Assembly: GCA_963696025.1 (NCBI GenBank)
Contig: CAVOII010000008.1
Span: 1 to 40,405 of the forward strand
Reading direction: 5' to 3'
Origin: JABCYV01 sp963696025
GTDB taxonomy: Bacteria; Acidobacteriota; Terriglobia; Terriglobales; Acidobacteriaceae
Length of the DNA: 40,405 bases
Position numbers and translations under genes: made by a program. Shown piece after piece: positions 1-7,224 of this stretch (its first letter is position 1; the number at the start of each line of letters is the position of its first letter). A model generated the notes under the pieces. The model ran no database searches and was not told where the DNA came from. It saw nothing but the letters and a program-made list of their open reading frames with translations.

Positions 1-173
1 CAGCTTCGCTCGAGATTCTCACGTGCTGTTTCACACGTGCGAAGCCAGCTTCTTGCCGAGAACGCCCTCAGGCGCTTGGAGCACTCGGCCGTGCAGGGTC
101 CTTCGACTTCGTATGGACCGCGCTTGGTGCGGGCCATACTCCGCTCAGGGTGACAGCTCTACTTCGTTCCGCA
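1..173. other. Non-coding left edge
   Basis: No convincing gene is seen before the phasin stop codon. The stretch holds two close CACGTG palindromes (about 20-40). It also holds a CCTTCGACTTCG...CTCAGGGTGACA segment (about 100-155) that resembles a dispersed non-coding repeat I associate with many environmental genomes. That resemblance is from memory and has not been searched. Confidence 0.3.
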
Positions 174-1088
174 TCAGGCAGCTGCCGCCGCCGCTTTCTT
201 TGGCGACCGCTGCGCGCGATGCTCCGGTTTGTGCTTGTGTTCGGCACCCGGCTTTACCATGACGTCCATCAACTCCTTCTGGGCGTTGACATAGCTTTTC
301 ACGCCTTCACGCGTCAATTCTGCCAATGGTAAGAAGGGAAACGGCCGCAGAAGTTCCAGAGTCTTGCCTGCGGTTTTCACACCGGCGTTCATCTGTCGTC
401 CGGCTACATCAACCAGCTTCCGTTGTGCCTCGATGAACGACGCCGTGGCCTCTCGCGCCAACTGGGACAGTTCAGTCTTCTTAATTTTCTTTACCCCGTT
501 GGTATGCTTGCTGCCGGTGGCTTTCGCTGTCTCCTCGGCGATGACGTCCATAAAGTGCTTCTGGGCTTTGACAAAGTTGTCCATCGCCTCGCGGGCCAGT
601 TCCACCACATGCTCACTCTGGTACGGTTTTCCGTTCTTGGCTGCTTCCACCCAGCTGTGAGTTTGCTTACCGGCAATCTTCAAGAATTCCTGCTGCATAT
701 GGATGAAAGTCTCCACGCTCCGCCGCAACAGGTCGGTAACAGCCTGCGCCGCAGGCCACTCCCCAACTCGCTCCTTCACTCCGCTCATTAAAATTTCGTT
801 CTGCTTTTGACCCAGTTCAAGAAGGATCTTTTGCCCTTCAATGAAGTTCGACACACCCTCGGCCGTGACTTCGCCCAGAATGGCGGTCGGCGAATGAGTG
901 GGATCGGACAATTGTTGTCGCAGGGAGTGCATCAAGCTTGCATTCTGACGCATCGCAAGATCCAACAGGATCCGCTGCGTAGCAAAAAAGCTCTGGACTC
1001 CCTGTTGCGCCCAGCCTGACAGAAGAGAAACAAACGAAGACTCCCCGGGATGAGTTCGGGGGGATTCGGACTTTACCGTTGTTGCCAT
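174..1088 (-). CDS. Phasin-like PHA granule-associated protein with six internal repeats
   Basis: The 304-residue product probably coats polyhydroxyalkanoate granules in the cytoplasm. It has six related helical units, at about residues 26-50, 74-98, 119-143, 163-187, 209-233 and 257-279, each fitting L-x-R-E-x4-F-x2-A-Q-x2-L-x-D-V. The C-terminus is basic and alanine-rich (PKK followed by six Ala), like the granule- or DNA-binding tails of PHA proteins. The MATTVK start at 1088 is chosen over an upstream ATG because a GGAGG ribosome site lies just before it. It is divergent from phaR, whose family represses phasin genes, and this supports the assignment. Most phasins are shorter and have a single domain, so the six-unit array is unusual. 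A general apolipoprotein-like helical protein is the main alternative. Confidence 0.75.
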   Translation of the reverse strand: MATTVKSESPRTHPGESSFVSLLSGWAQQGVQSFFATQRILLDLAMRQNASLMHSLRQQLSDPTHSPTAILGEVTAEGVSNFIEGQKILLELGQKQNEILMSGVKERVGEWPAAQAVTDLLRRSVETFIHMQQEFLKIAGKQTHSWVEAAKNGKPYQSEHVVELAREAMDNFVKAQKHFMDVIAEETAKATGSKHTNGVKKIKKTELSQLAREATASFIEAQRKLVDVAGRQMNAGVKTAGKTLELLRPFPFLPLAELTREGVKSYVNAQKELMDVMVKPGAEHKHKPEHRAQRSPKKAAAAAA

Positions 1089-1202
1089 TTGCCACCTCCA
1101 ATAATTGCTGCACTGCAGCATCAACTAAACTATACGAGCGTCGGCTAATTGGTTCAAGATATATTTATCTAGTGTGCAGAGCAGCATGGACAGGATCACT
1201 CA
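1089..1202. promoter_or_regulatory. Divergent phasin/phaR intergenic promoter region
   Basis: This 114-bp gap separates the divergent phasin-like gene and phaR and must hold both promoters. It is AT-richer than its flanks, with ATATATTTATCTAG near 1160. In characterised PHA systems PhaR binds its own and the phasin promoter, so an operator is expected here. I cannot define one by eye. Confidence 0.4.
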
Positions 1203-1736
1203 ATGAAGCCGGCTCCGGTCATCATCAAAAAGTATGGGAATCGCCGGATGTACGATTCCTCGAACAGCAAATACGTGAATCTCGACGATATCGCTGGATT
1301 CATCCGCGAAGGTAGGCATGTCCAGGTGGTCGATGCCAAGACTGGCCAGGACTTGACCCGCGTCACTCTCACCCAAATCATTACCGAGGATGCCAAAGAA
1401 AAACCTACCGGCCTGCCGCTCGAACTTCTCCGGCGACTGATCGTCGCCTCAGACGAGGTACGGCAGGAGTTCATCATGTGGTATCTGAAATCCGCTTTCG
1501 ACACCTATCAGAAGGTGCAGGATGCGATGGAGAGCCGCCTCGGCGAGGTCCAGTCTGCAATTCTGTCGCCGGTGGACATGATGAAACAATTCCTGGGCGC
1601 GGCGCCTCAGCCGCCCGCCAAGTCTGAACCGGAACTTGATGCCCTGCGCAAGCAGGTGGCGGAACTCGAAGCCCGGCTGGAAAAGCCCGTACCCGTAAAA
1701 CGAAGCTCAACCCGGAAGAGCAAGAGAAGGGTATAA
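1203..1736 (+). CDS. Polyhydroxyalkanoate synthesis regulator PhaR
   Basis: The 177-residue protein opens with the PHB/PHA accumulation regulator N-terminal domain. Its hallmark KKYGNRRMYD at residues 9-18 is followed by YVNLDDI and a conserved RVTLTQII segment. This family binds DNA at phasin and PHA-synthesis promoters and also binds the polymer, releasing repression when granules form. The C-terminal 60 residues are proline-rich, then coiled-coil-like (LDALRKQVAELEARL), ending in a basic tail. Length is normal for the family. It is divergent from the phasin-like gene and 53 bp upstream of a hydrolase remnant on the same strand. Confidence 0.93.
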   Translation: MKPAPVIIKKYGNRRMYDSSNSKYVNLDDIAGFIREGRHVQVVDAKTGQDLTRVTLTQIITEDAKEKPTGLPLELLRRLIVASDEVRQEFIMWYLKSAFDTYQKVQDAMESRLGEVQSAILSPVDMMKQFLGAAPQPPAKSEPELDALRKQVAELEARLEKPVPVKRSSTRKSKRRV

Positions 1737-1741
1737 TCTGC

Positions 1742-1773
1742 AGCGGGCAAGCTTCCGCCCGCTTGCGCCCGCT
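1742..1773 (+). other. GC-rich hairpin between phaR and the hydrolase
   Basis: AGCGGGC (1742-1748) pairs with GCCCGCT (1767-1773), and the stem can extend through CAAGC/GCTTG with a small bulge. No T-run follows, so it is not a clear intrinsic terminator. It may attenuate or stabilise the phaR transcript. Confidence 0.3.
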
Positions 1774-1789
1774 AGGCTGGGGTGCGTAA

Positions 1790-2620
1790 ATGCTGAACAA
1801 ACTCGGGACGAAATTGCAGCGCAAACCGAACAAGACCAAAGGTTCATCGAAGGCGCGAGGTCGGAAGCACACTCACAAGGCGGATTTACAGGCCGACATC
1901 TCTCCGTGGACAGAAGCGCTGTCTGCGGCTGAGATTCTCCTGCTGCACGCGACTCCAGTCTATTACGGTTTCGGCATACCCCGCCGGGGATGGCTCCGCC
2001 GTGGTCATCATCCCAGGTTTTCTGGGTACCGATCTTTATTTAATGGAACTCCACGCGTGGCTGGGGCGCATCGGATACCGGCCGTATTTTTCCGGCATCG
2101 GCATCAATGCCGAGTGCCCGAATCTCCTTGTCCAACGCCATCTGAACCAAACCATTGAAAGAGCCCTGGCCGAGACCGGGCGGAAAATCCACCTGATCGG
2201 CCACAGCCTTGGAGGCGTGATCGCGCGCTCGGTTGCGGGCCAGCGGCCGCGGGATATCGCTTCAGTCATCACGCTTGCCGCACCCATTCGCGGTACGGCC
2301 ACCAGTCGAACTATTCTCCACGCTGCCGAAGCCATCCGCCAGCATATCTTGCAGGAGCATGGCAGAGGAGTGTTGCCCGAGTGCTACACCGGGCGCTGCA
2401 CCTCAATTTTGTTAATTCGTTCAGGCGCGACATCCCGGACTCCATGGTCGAGACCGCGATTTACACACGCGATGACGGTATCGTCGACTGGCGCTATTGC
2501 CGGACCCGGAATCCCGAAGCCGACTTTGAAGTCCCCGGCACGCACATTGGAATGGCATTCAATCCATCGGCCTACGCGACCGTCGCTGAGCGCCTGGCGA
2601 TGGCGCAATCTCCCGAATGA
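1790..2620 (+). pseudogene. Alpha/beta-hydrolase (lipase-like), two frameshifts
   Basis: Joining three frames gives one alpha/beta-hydrolase of about 275 residues. Frame one covers the N-terminus through HATPVYYGFGIP. Frame two (from about 1983) covers VVIIPGFLGTD and the nucleophile elbow GHSLGG. Frame three (from about 2400) covers FVNSFRRDIPDS, TRDDGIVDWR and the probable catalytic-His strand PGTHIGM, ending at 2620. The first shift sits in a CCCC run (1979-1982) and the second near 2400-2410. Following phaR, it may once have been a PHA depolymerase- or lipase-like enzyme, but the substrate is unknown. It is either a true pseudogene or an intact gene carrying two sequencing indels. Confidence 0.7.
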
Positions 2621-2622
2621 AT

Positions 2623-3567
2623 TTAGCGGCCGACCATTTCCAATACGGCCCCGGTACTGGTCTCTAATGTTTCAACCGGCCGACCCTGCAGCTCCAGGCG
2701 GAGTACCGCTTTCGCCAGGCTGTTGTTCGCCACTTCAAAGCTTCCCCTGCAGTCGGTCTTTACGTAAGGAAGGCGATGGACGCTCGGCCCAGCGCCATCG
2801 ATAGCTGCTTCCAATCGGGATCCACCCTTGCTCGAACAACAAAAACTCCAGCCAAGTTTATCTGGGTCTCTTCTGATTTCTTGCAGATTCCCGAATTCAT
2901 GTTTCTCGCCATCGTGCCAGAGCAGAGCCTTACGAAAGACGAGTCCAAACGGCATTTCGTATATCAATGCCTCTAATGTGCTCGGACCGATTTCGGGGCG
3001 GGAAAAATATGCATGCGTCCAAGTCCAGAAGTTGCGATGCCGGTATCCACAGTTATGCCCCTGAACTCCGAACCCCAAGGGACTTCCCTCAAAACTCAGC
3101 TCATCGAGTGTGATCTTCCCCGAAAAAATCGCGTCGGAATGCGGGGTTCGCGAGAATCCAATCCAGCCCTTGTTGCTTAAGGTGGCTCGAAACGTGGAAC
3201 GCCACTGCAGATCCCATGCAATCGCGTGCCCCTCAACTTCCAACGTTCCTCGGCAGGAGCCCTCGCCGATTTCGTTGTTGCCGATTCGGAAGTGGAATGG
3301 ATTCCCTCTTCTCGCGCTGAGATCCAAACCTTCCAAAGGAAATGCTTCAATGAAGCTTTGTGGTTTTCCATCCCTCGGAAACCACGTGGCCCATACCTGA
3401 ACGGGCATTCCACGGGGATCGCCTGCGCAACCGACCCGCCCGGGATTCATGAGCAGATATCGGAACCACCATGCCCCGCCACCGTCCGCAAGTCCGAGAC
3501 GAAGAAACCAGACTTCGTAACGGCGTCGGGCGGAGAGTGACGAATATAGTTCGTTCAGTGTTTTCAC
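2623..3567 (-). CDS. CrtC/AttH-like (hydroxyneurosporene-synthase-like) protein
   Basis: The uninterrupted 314-residue protein begins with a GTG at 3567. Its Trp- and Gly-rich beta composition (AWWFRYLL, FPLEGLDLSARR, WDLQWRS, GHNCGYRHRNFWTWTHAYF) resembles the lipocalin-like CrtC/AttH and tocopherol-cyclase-like families that act on isoprenoid or lipid substrates. No signal peptide is evident. It converges on the hydrolase remnant with only 2 bp between stop codons. Its GTG overlaps the TGA of an upstream remnant, which suggests former translational coupling. The reaction is unassigned; the fold-level call is from recognition only. Confidence 0.6.
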   Translation of the reverse strand: MKTLNELYSSLSARRRYEVWFLRLGLADGGGAWWFRYLLMNPGRVGCAGDPRGMPVQVWATWFPRDGKPQSFIEAFPLEGLDLSARRGNPFHFRIGNNEIGEGSCRGTLEVEGHAIAWDLQWRSTFRATLSNKGWIGFSRTPHSDAIFSGKITLDELSFEGSPLGFGVQGHNCGYRHRNFWTWTHAYFSRPEIGPSTLEALIYEMPFGLVFRKALLWHDGEKHEFGNLQEIRRDPDKLGWSFCCSSKGGSRLEAAIDGAGPSVHRLPYVKTDCRGSFEVANNSLAKAVLRLELQGRPVETLETSTGAVLEMVGR

Positions 3568-3830
3568 AAGGTCGTCGTCTCATGGGCGGGACCCATCACC
3601 GTCAGGGCGAGTTGAAGGAGTAGCTGCGCCACGGAATCCACGGCACGCTCGACCTCCAGGGAGAGTGGCGTACCAAAGTAAAACTGCTTACTTTCGATGC
3701 CGTAAATCAGCAGGGACTACAGCAAACAGTTCAGGGCGCGCACCAACTCTACCGTCTCGCTCACTCCGAAGCATGCGAACCGACCGTGCCTGTGTAGCCA
3801 CTTGCTCAGCTTCCCAAACCCCCAGCACGA
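3564..3830 (-). pseudogene. Possible TetR-type regulator C-terminal remnant
   Basis: In the frame ending with the TGA at 3566-3564, the codons read ETVELVRALNCLL, an in-frame TAG (3719-3717), then SLLIYGIESKQFYFGTPLS and LEVERAVDSVAQLLLQLAL. The helical, Leu-rich pattern resembles the ligand-binding half of a TetR-family regulator. Its TGA overlaps the GTG of the CrtC-like gene (GTGA), a typical operon junction. No DNA-binding half is recognisable upstream. The family call is weak. The rest of the 3568-4087 gap holds only the CRP/FNR-like site and the operon leader. Confidence 0.3.
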
Positions 3831-3997
3831 TTGTAATCGCAAAAAATAATTCAGGCGTCATCAATTTGGAGGTACCCTGCTGGTCCTCAATTTCCGAATT
3901 CGGCATTCCCGAAAGCGTGATGCTACGTTCGGTACCCTCTGTAAGATTTTCCCCTGCCCGCGAGGAGCCGCCTCAGAACTAGCGGGTCCGTAGGTTG

Positions 3998-4013
3998 TGT
4001 GACGGAGATCACA
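3998..4013. promoter_or_regulatory. CRP/FNR-type palindromic operator
   Basis: TGTGACGGAGATCACA is a perfect TGTGA-N6-TCACA palindrome, the consensus for CRP-superfamily dimers. It lies 75 bp upstream of the first ATG of the CoA-transferase/oxoacid oxidoreductase operon. A CRP- or FNR-like activator responding to oxygen, redox state or cAMP would suit these genes. Which regulator binds cannot be told from the site. Confidence 0.6.
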
Positions 4014-4087
4014 GTCACCTATGCTCTCCGCCCTAGCCGCTCCCAGGGGCAAGGTCGAAAATTGTGGCAGCGTAAGGAGGGGCGGCG

Positions 4088-4555
4088 ATGATGTTGGCGT
4101 ACAGGCTTCTCCGGTTGGTTGAGAACCACTCTGAAGCCCTGGCGGTAGGGCTCCTCGAAAAAACGCAGAACTCCCCCTTGCTGCCCGCATACCGTAACGT
4201 CCCACCCGGGGAGCTCGAGCAACGGGTGCACGAAATCTATTGTCACCTGGCAGACTGGCTTCTGGGCAAAAGCGAGTTGGATGTCGAGAAGCGCTACGTG
4301 GAGATTGGCGCCAAGCGCGCCCGGCAAAACGTGCCGCTAAGTCAACTTCTCTGGGCGATTATCCTTACCAAGAAAAACCTTTGGGACTTCCTCAAACAAG
4401 AGGCCGTGCTGGACCGCCCCGCGGAGATTTCCGGCGAGCTTGAGGTGGAGGAGTTACTGGATCGATTCTTTGACCACGCTGTCTATTACGCGGCGGTCGG
4501 TTACGAGCGAGCGTGTGTGTCTGAGCCGTTGCGGAAGGTGAGGGCAGCGGGATAG
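4088..4555 (+). CDS. RsbRD-N-like helical sensor protein
   Basis: The 155-residue, mostly helical protein resembles the N-terminal domain of RsbRD-type stressosome or sensor proteins (for example LLRLVENHSEALA, VHEIYCHLADWLL, RQNVPLSQLLWAI, ILTKKNLWDFL). No STAS, kinase or output domain follows, so it is a stand-alone sensor-like module. A strong AAGGAGG site precedes ATGATG; either ATG could be used. It is the first gene of the operon, 11 bp before the CoA-transferase, and probably regulates or senses for that pathway. Ligand and partner are unknown. Confidence 0.55.
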   Translation: MMLAYRLLRLVENHSEALAVGLLEKTQNSPLLPAYRNVPPGELEQRVHEIYCHLADWLLGKSELDVEKRYVEIGAKRARQNVPLSQLLWAIILTKKNLWDFLKQEAVLDRPAEISGELEVEELLDRFFDHAVYYAAVGYERACVSEPLRKVRAAG

Positions 4556-4566
4556 GGGAGGCGGGG

Positions 4567-5895
4567 ATGTCCTGGGAGCTTGAGTACAAGATAAAGTTGC
4601 GGACGGCCGACGAGGCGTTGCGCTGTGTGCAGTCGGGGATGCGTGTCTACATTCAGCCCGGGTGCGCCGAGCCTGAGACCCTGGTGGAGGCCCTGATACG
4701 CCGCGCCCCTGATGTGCAAGACGTGGAAATCGTCCACATGATGACCATGGGAGCGGCTCCTTACGTAGCTCGCGAGATGGCCGGACACTTCCGGCATAAC
4801 GCGATGTTTATCGGCGGCAACGTACGCGAGGCCATCAACCAAGGCCGCGCCGACTACACGCCCATTTACCTGAGCGAAATTGAAGAACTGTTCGAGACCG
4901 GCGTCATGCCAATCGACGTTGCACTGCTGCAACTTTCTCCTCCCGATCCGCATGGCTTCTGCAGCTTCGGTGTAGGTGTGGACACCTCCCTCACCGCGGC
5001 CAAATGCGCCCGTTACGTGGTAGCGCAGATCAATGATCAGATGCCGCGCACCTACGGCGACAGCTTCATTCACGTGACCGAGATCGATGCTATTGTCGAT
5101 TCCTCCCGGCCGCTGTGCGAGATGAAGCAACCGTTAATCACCGACATGCATAAGGCCATCGCCTTTAACGTCGCAAACTTGATCGAGGATGGAGCTGTGT
5201 TGCAGACCGGCATCGGTGGAATCCCGGACGCCGTGCTTCCCTTCCTTACGGATCGTAAGGATCTCGCGGTCCACAGCGAACTCCTTTCCGATGGCGTGAT
5301 TCCTTTGATCAATGCGGGCGTGATCACAGGGGCGCGTAAGAATTTCAAGCCGCGGAAGATCATCCTGGGGTTTGCCATTGGCACGAAACGGTTGTTCGAT
5401 TTCCTGGATAATAATCCGATCTTCGAATTCCATCCCACCGCCTATACCAACGACCCGGAGCTCATCGCCCGCAACGACAACATGGTGGCCATTAACTCCG
5501 CACTGCAGATCGATCTAACCGGTCAAGTCTGCTCCGATTCGATCGGAAGCCAGTTCTATAGCGGCATTGGCGGACAAGTAGACTTCCTGCGCGGCGCGGC
5601 GCGCTCCAAGGGTGGCAAGTCGATTATCGCGATTCCGTCTTCCGCAAAAGACGGAACGATCTCGCGGATGGTGCCGATGCTGAGCCCCGGCGCGGGAGTG
5701 GTTACGTCGCGCGGCCTGATCCGCTACGTCGTGACCGAATACGGTGTCGCGTACCTGCACGGCAAGACCATCCGGCAACGGGCGCAGGCCCTGATCGACA
5801 TTGCACATCCCAAGTTTCGGGAAGAACTCTATCAATTTTGCGAAAAGACTAGATGGCTGCAGCGCCCCTTAGCTGCGGAGACAGCAACGAGGTGA
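4567..5895 (+). CDS. 4-hydroxybutyrate/acetyl-CoA-type CoA-transferase
   Basis: The 442-residue protein matches the acetyl-CoA hydrolase/4-hydroxybutyrate CoA-transferase family in length and motifs. These include an N-terminal SGMRVYIQPGCAEP, LLQLSPPDPHGFCSFGV, the CoA-binding loop QTGIGGIPDAVL, HSELLSDGV with the likely catalytic Glu, and GIGGQVDFLRGA. Family members move CoA between acyl-CoA and acetate or a related acid through a glutamyl-CoA intermediate. A GGAGG site precedes the ATG, and the ferredoxin subunit starts 3 bp after the stop. With the neighbouring oxoacid oxidoreductase it could convert newly made acyl-CoA to free acid while conserving the thioester. The exact acid is not shown by sequence. 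Confidence 0.85.
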   Translation: MSWELEYKIKLRTADEALRCVQSGMRVYIQPGCAEPETLVEALIRRAPDVQDVEIVHMMTMGAAPYVAREMAGHFRHNAMFIGGNVREAINQGRADYTPIYLSEIEELFETGVMPIDVALLQLSPPDPHGFCSFGVGVDTSLTAAKCARYVVAQINDQMPRTYGDSFIHVTEIDAIVDSSRPLCEMKQPLITDMHKAIAFNVANLIEDGAVLQTGIGGIPDAVLPFLTDRKDLAVHSELLSDGVIPLINAGVITGARKNFKPRKIILGFAIGTKRLFDFLDNNPIFEFHPTAYTNDPELIARNDNMVAINSALQIDLTGQVCSDSIGSQFYSGIGGQVDFLRGAARSKGGKSIIAIPSSAKDGTISRMVPMLSPGAGVVTSRGLIRYVVTEYGVAYLHGKTIRQRAQALIDIAHPKFREELYQFCEKTRWLQRPLAAETATR

Positions 5896-5898
5896 ACA

Positions 5899-6177
5899 AT
5901 GGCAGGCCAAGCGCGGGGTAAGGTCACGGTTGATGTCGACGAATGCAAAGGATGTGAGCTATGCGTGGAGTCTTGTCCGCCCAAGTGTTTGGAATTGGCT
6001 CCGAAGTTGAGTTCATACGGGGTTCATCCGGCGCGCTACACCGGCGAGGGCTGCACCGGTTGTGGTATCTGCTTTTACTGCTGCCCGGAGCCGGGCGCGA
6101 TTACGGTTTATCGCATCAAGGCTAAAGGAAAGGCGTTTGCGGCGGCGCAAGGAGGCGAACGTGCGGCAGCTTTGTAA
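5899..6177 (+). CDS. 2-oxoacid:ferredoxin oxidoreductase delta subunit (2x[4Fe-4S])
   Basis: The 92-residue ferredoxin carries two clusters, CKGCELCVESCPP and CTGCGICFYCCPEPG. It is the electron-carrying delta (KorD/VorD-type) subunit of the oxoacid oxidoreductase and should pass electrons from the TPP-containing subunits to soluble ferredoxin. It starts 3 bp after the CoA-transferase stop and overlaps the alpha-subunit start by 17 bp, so all are co-translated. Confidence 0.9.
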   Translation: MAGQARGKVTVDVDECKGCELCVESCPPKCLELAPKLSSYGVHPARYTGEGCTGCGICFYCCPEPGAITVYRIKAKGKAFAAAQGGERAAAL

Positions 6178-7213
6178 AGGAAACGTGGCGGTCGTGAAAG
6201 GCGCGATCCTCGCCGGATGCCGCGCGTACTACGGATATCCAATCACTCCGGCCAGTGAGATTGCCGAGTCGGCCGCGCTCTACTTCCCGCAGGTCGGCGG
6301 AACTTTCCTGCAAGCGGAGAGCGAAGTCGCCGCCATCAACATGGTATATGGGGCAGCCGCCGCTGGTGTCCGCGTCATGACTGGATCTTCTGGCCCCGGC
6401 CTCAGCCTGATGCAGGAAGGCATGTCCTATCTGGCGGGCGCCGAACTCCCATGCGTGATCGTCGACGTAATGCGCGGCGGCCCCGGCCTGGGCAACATCG
6501 CCCCCGAACAAAGCGACTATTTCGCCATGGTAAAAGGCGGCGGCCACGGCAACTACCGCAATATCGTGCTGGCTCCCGCATCGGTACAGGAGATGGCCGA
6601 GCTCACCATGCTGGCATTTGACCTCGCCGACAAATACCGCAATCCCGCAGTGGTGCTGGCCGACGGCTTCATCGGACAAATGATGGAACCGCTGGATCTC
6701 GAATATCGTGAGAGGCAGCCACCCGAAAAAATCTGGGCGGTAAAGGGCACGCCAGAAACGCGCGCCAACCTGGTCAGTTCCATCTATCTCGAAACCGATG
6801 AATTGGAAGAACACCAGCGCAGAATGGAAGCCAAGTACATCCGCGCGCAAGAAGCCGAGCCGCGCTGCGAGCTCTGCCACACCGACGACGCCGAGCTGCT
6901 GCTCGTCGGTTATGGCATCGTGTCCCGAGTGTTGCTTTCCACGGTGGAAGCGCTGCGCAAGGAAGGCATGAAAGCCGGGCTGTTCCGGCCCATCACGCTA
7001 TGGCCCTATCCGTCGGAGGCGCTGGCGAAAGCCGCGGCCAAAGTACAAAAGGTGCTAGTCGTCGAATTGAGCAACGGACAAATGCTGGAAGACGTGCGCC
7101 TGGCGTTGAATGGCAAAGTGCCAGTCGAATTCTACGGCCGCGTGGGCGGCAACGTGCCATCGGTCACGGAGCTGCAACAACAAGTGTTGGAGCGCATAGC
7201 CGTAGCGGTGTGA
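6161..7213 (+). CDS. 2-oxoacid:ferredoxin oxidoreductase alpha subunit (KorA/VorB-type)
   Basis: The 350-residue subunit has the pyrimidine-binding half of the TPP enzyme: YYGYPITPASEIAE, the ESEVAAINMVYGAAAAG activating-Glu region, TGSSGPGLSLMQEGMSYLAGAE and the C-terminal transketolase-C-like domain (LLLVGYGIVSR...). The family oxidatively decarboxylates 2-oxoglutarate or branched-chain 2-oxoacids to acyl-CoA, reducing ferredoxin. I cannot separate Kor from Vor by eye. The GTG start at 6161 is chosen because GGAGG lies 6 bp before it and the protein then opens with LCKGNVAVVKGAI, the usual N-terminus. The upstream ATG at 6062 lies inside the ferredoxin gene. Confidence 0.88.
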   Translation: MRQLCKGNVAVVKGAILAGCRAYYGYPITPASEIAESAALYFPQVGGTFLQAESEVAAINMVYGAAAAGVRVMTGSSGPGLSLMQEGMSYLAGAELPCVIVDVMRGGPGLGNIAPEQSDYFAMVKGGGHGNYRNIVLAPASVQEMAELTMLAFDLADKYRNPAVVLADGFIGQMMEPLDLEYRERQPPEKIWAVKGTPETRANLVSSIYLETDELEEHQRRMEAKYIRAQEAEPRCELCHTDDAELLLVGYGIVSRVLLSTVEALRKEGMKAGLFRPITLWPYPSEALAKAAAKVQKVLVVELSNGQMLEDVRLALNGKVPVEFYGRVGGNVPSVTELQQQVLERIAVAV

Positions 7214-7224
7214 GGACAACGAAA

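Noticed and set aside
6122..6880. 252-codon open frame antisense to the oxoacid oxidoreductase alpha gene
   Set aside because: Shadow frame. The sense product has full family motifs.
7000..7224. 75-codon upstream extension of the beta-gamma gene
   Set aside because: It overlaps the alpha gene in another frame, is Arg/Ser-rich and unrelated to the family. The ATG at 7225 has a ribosome site.
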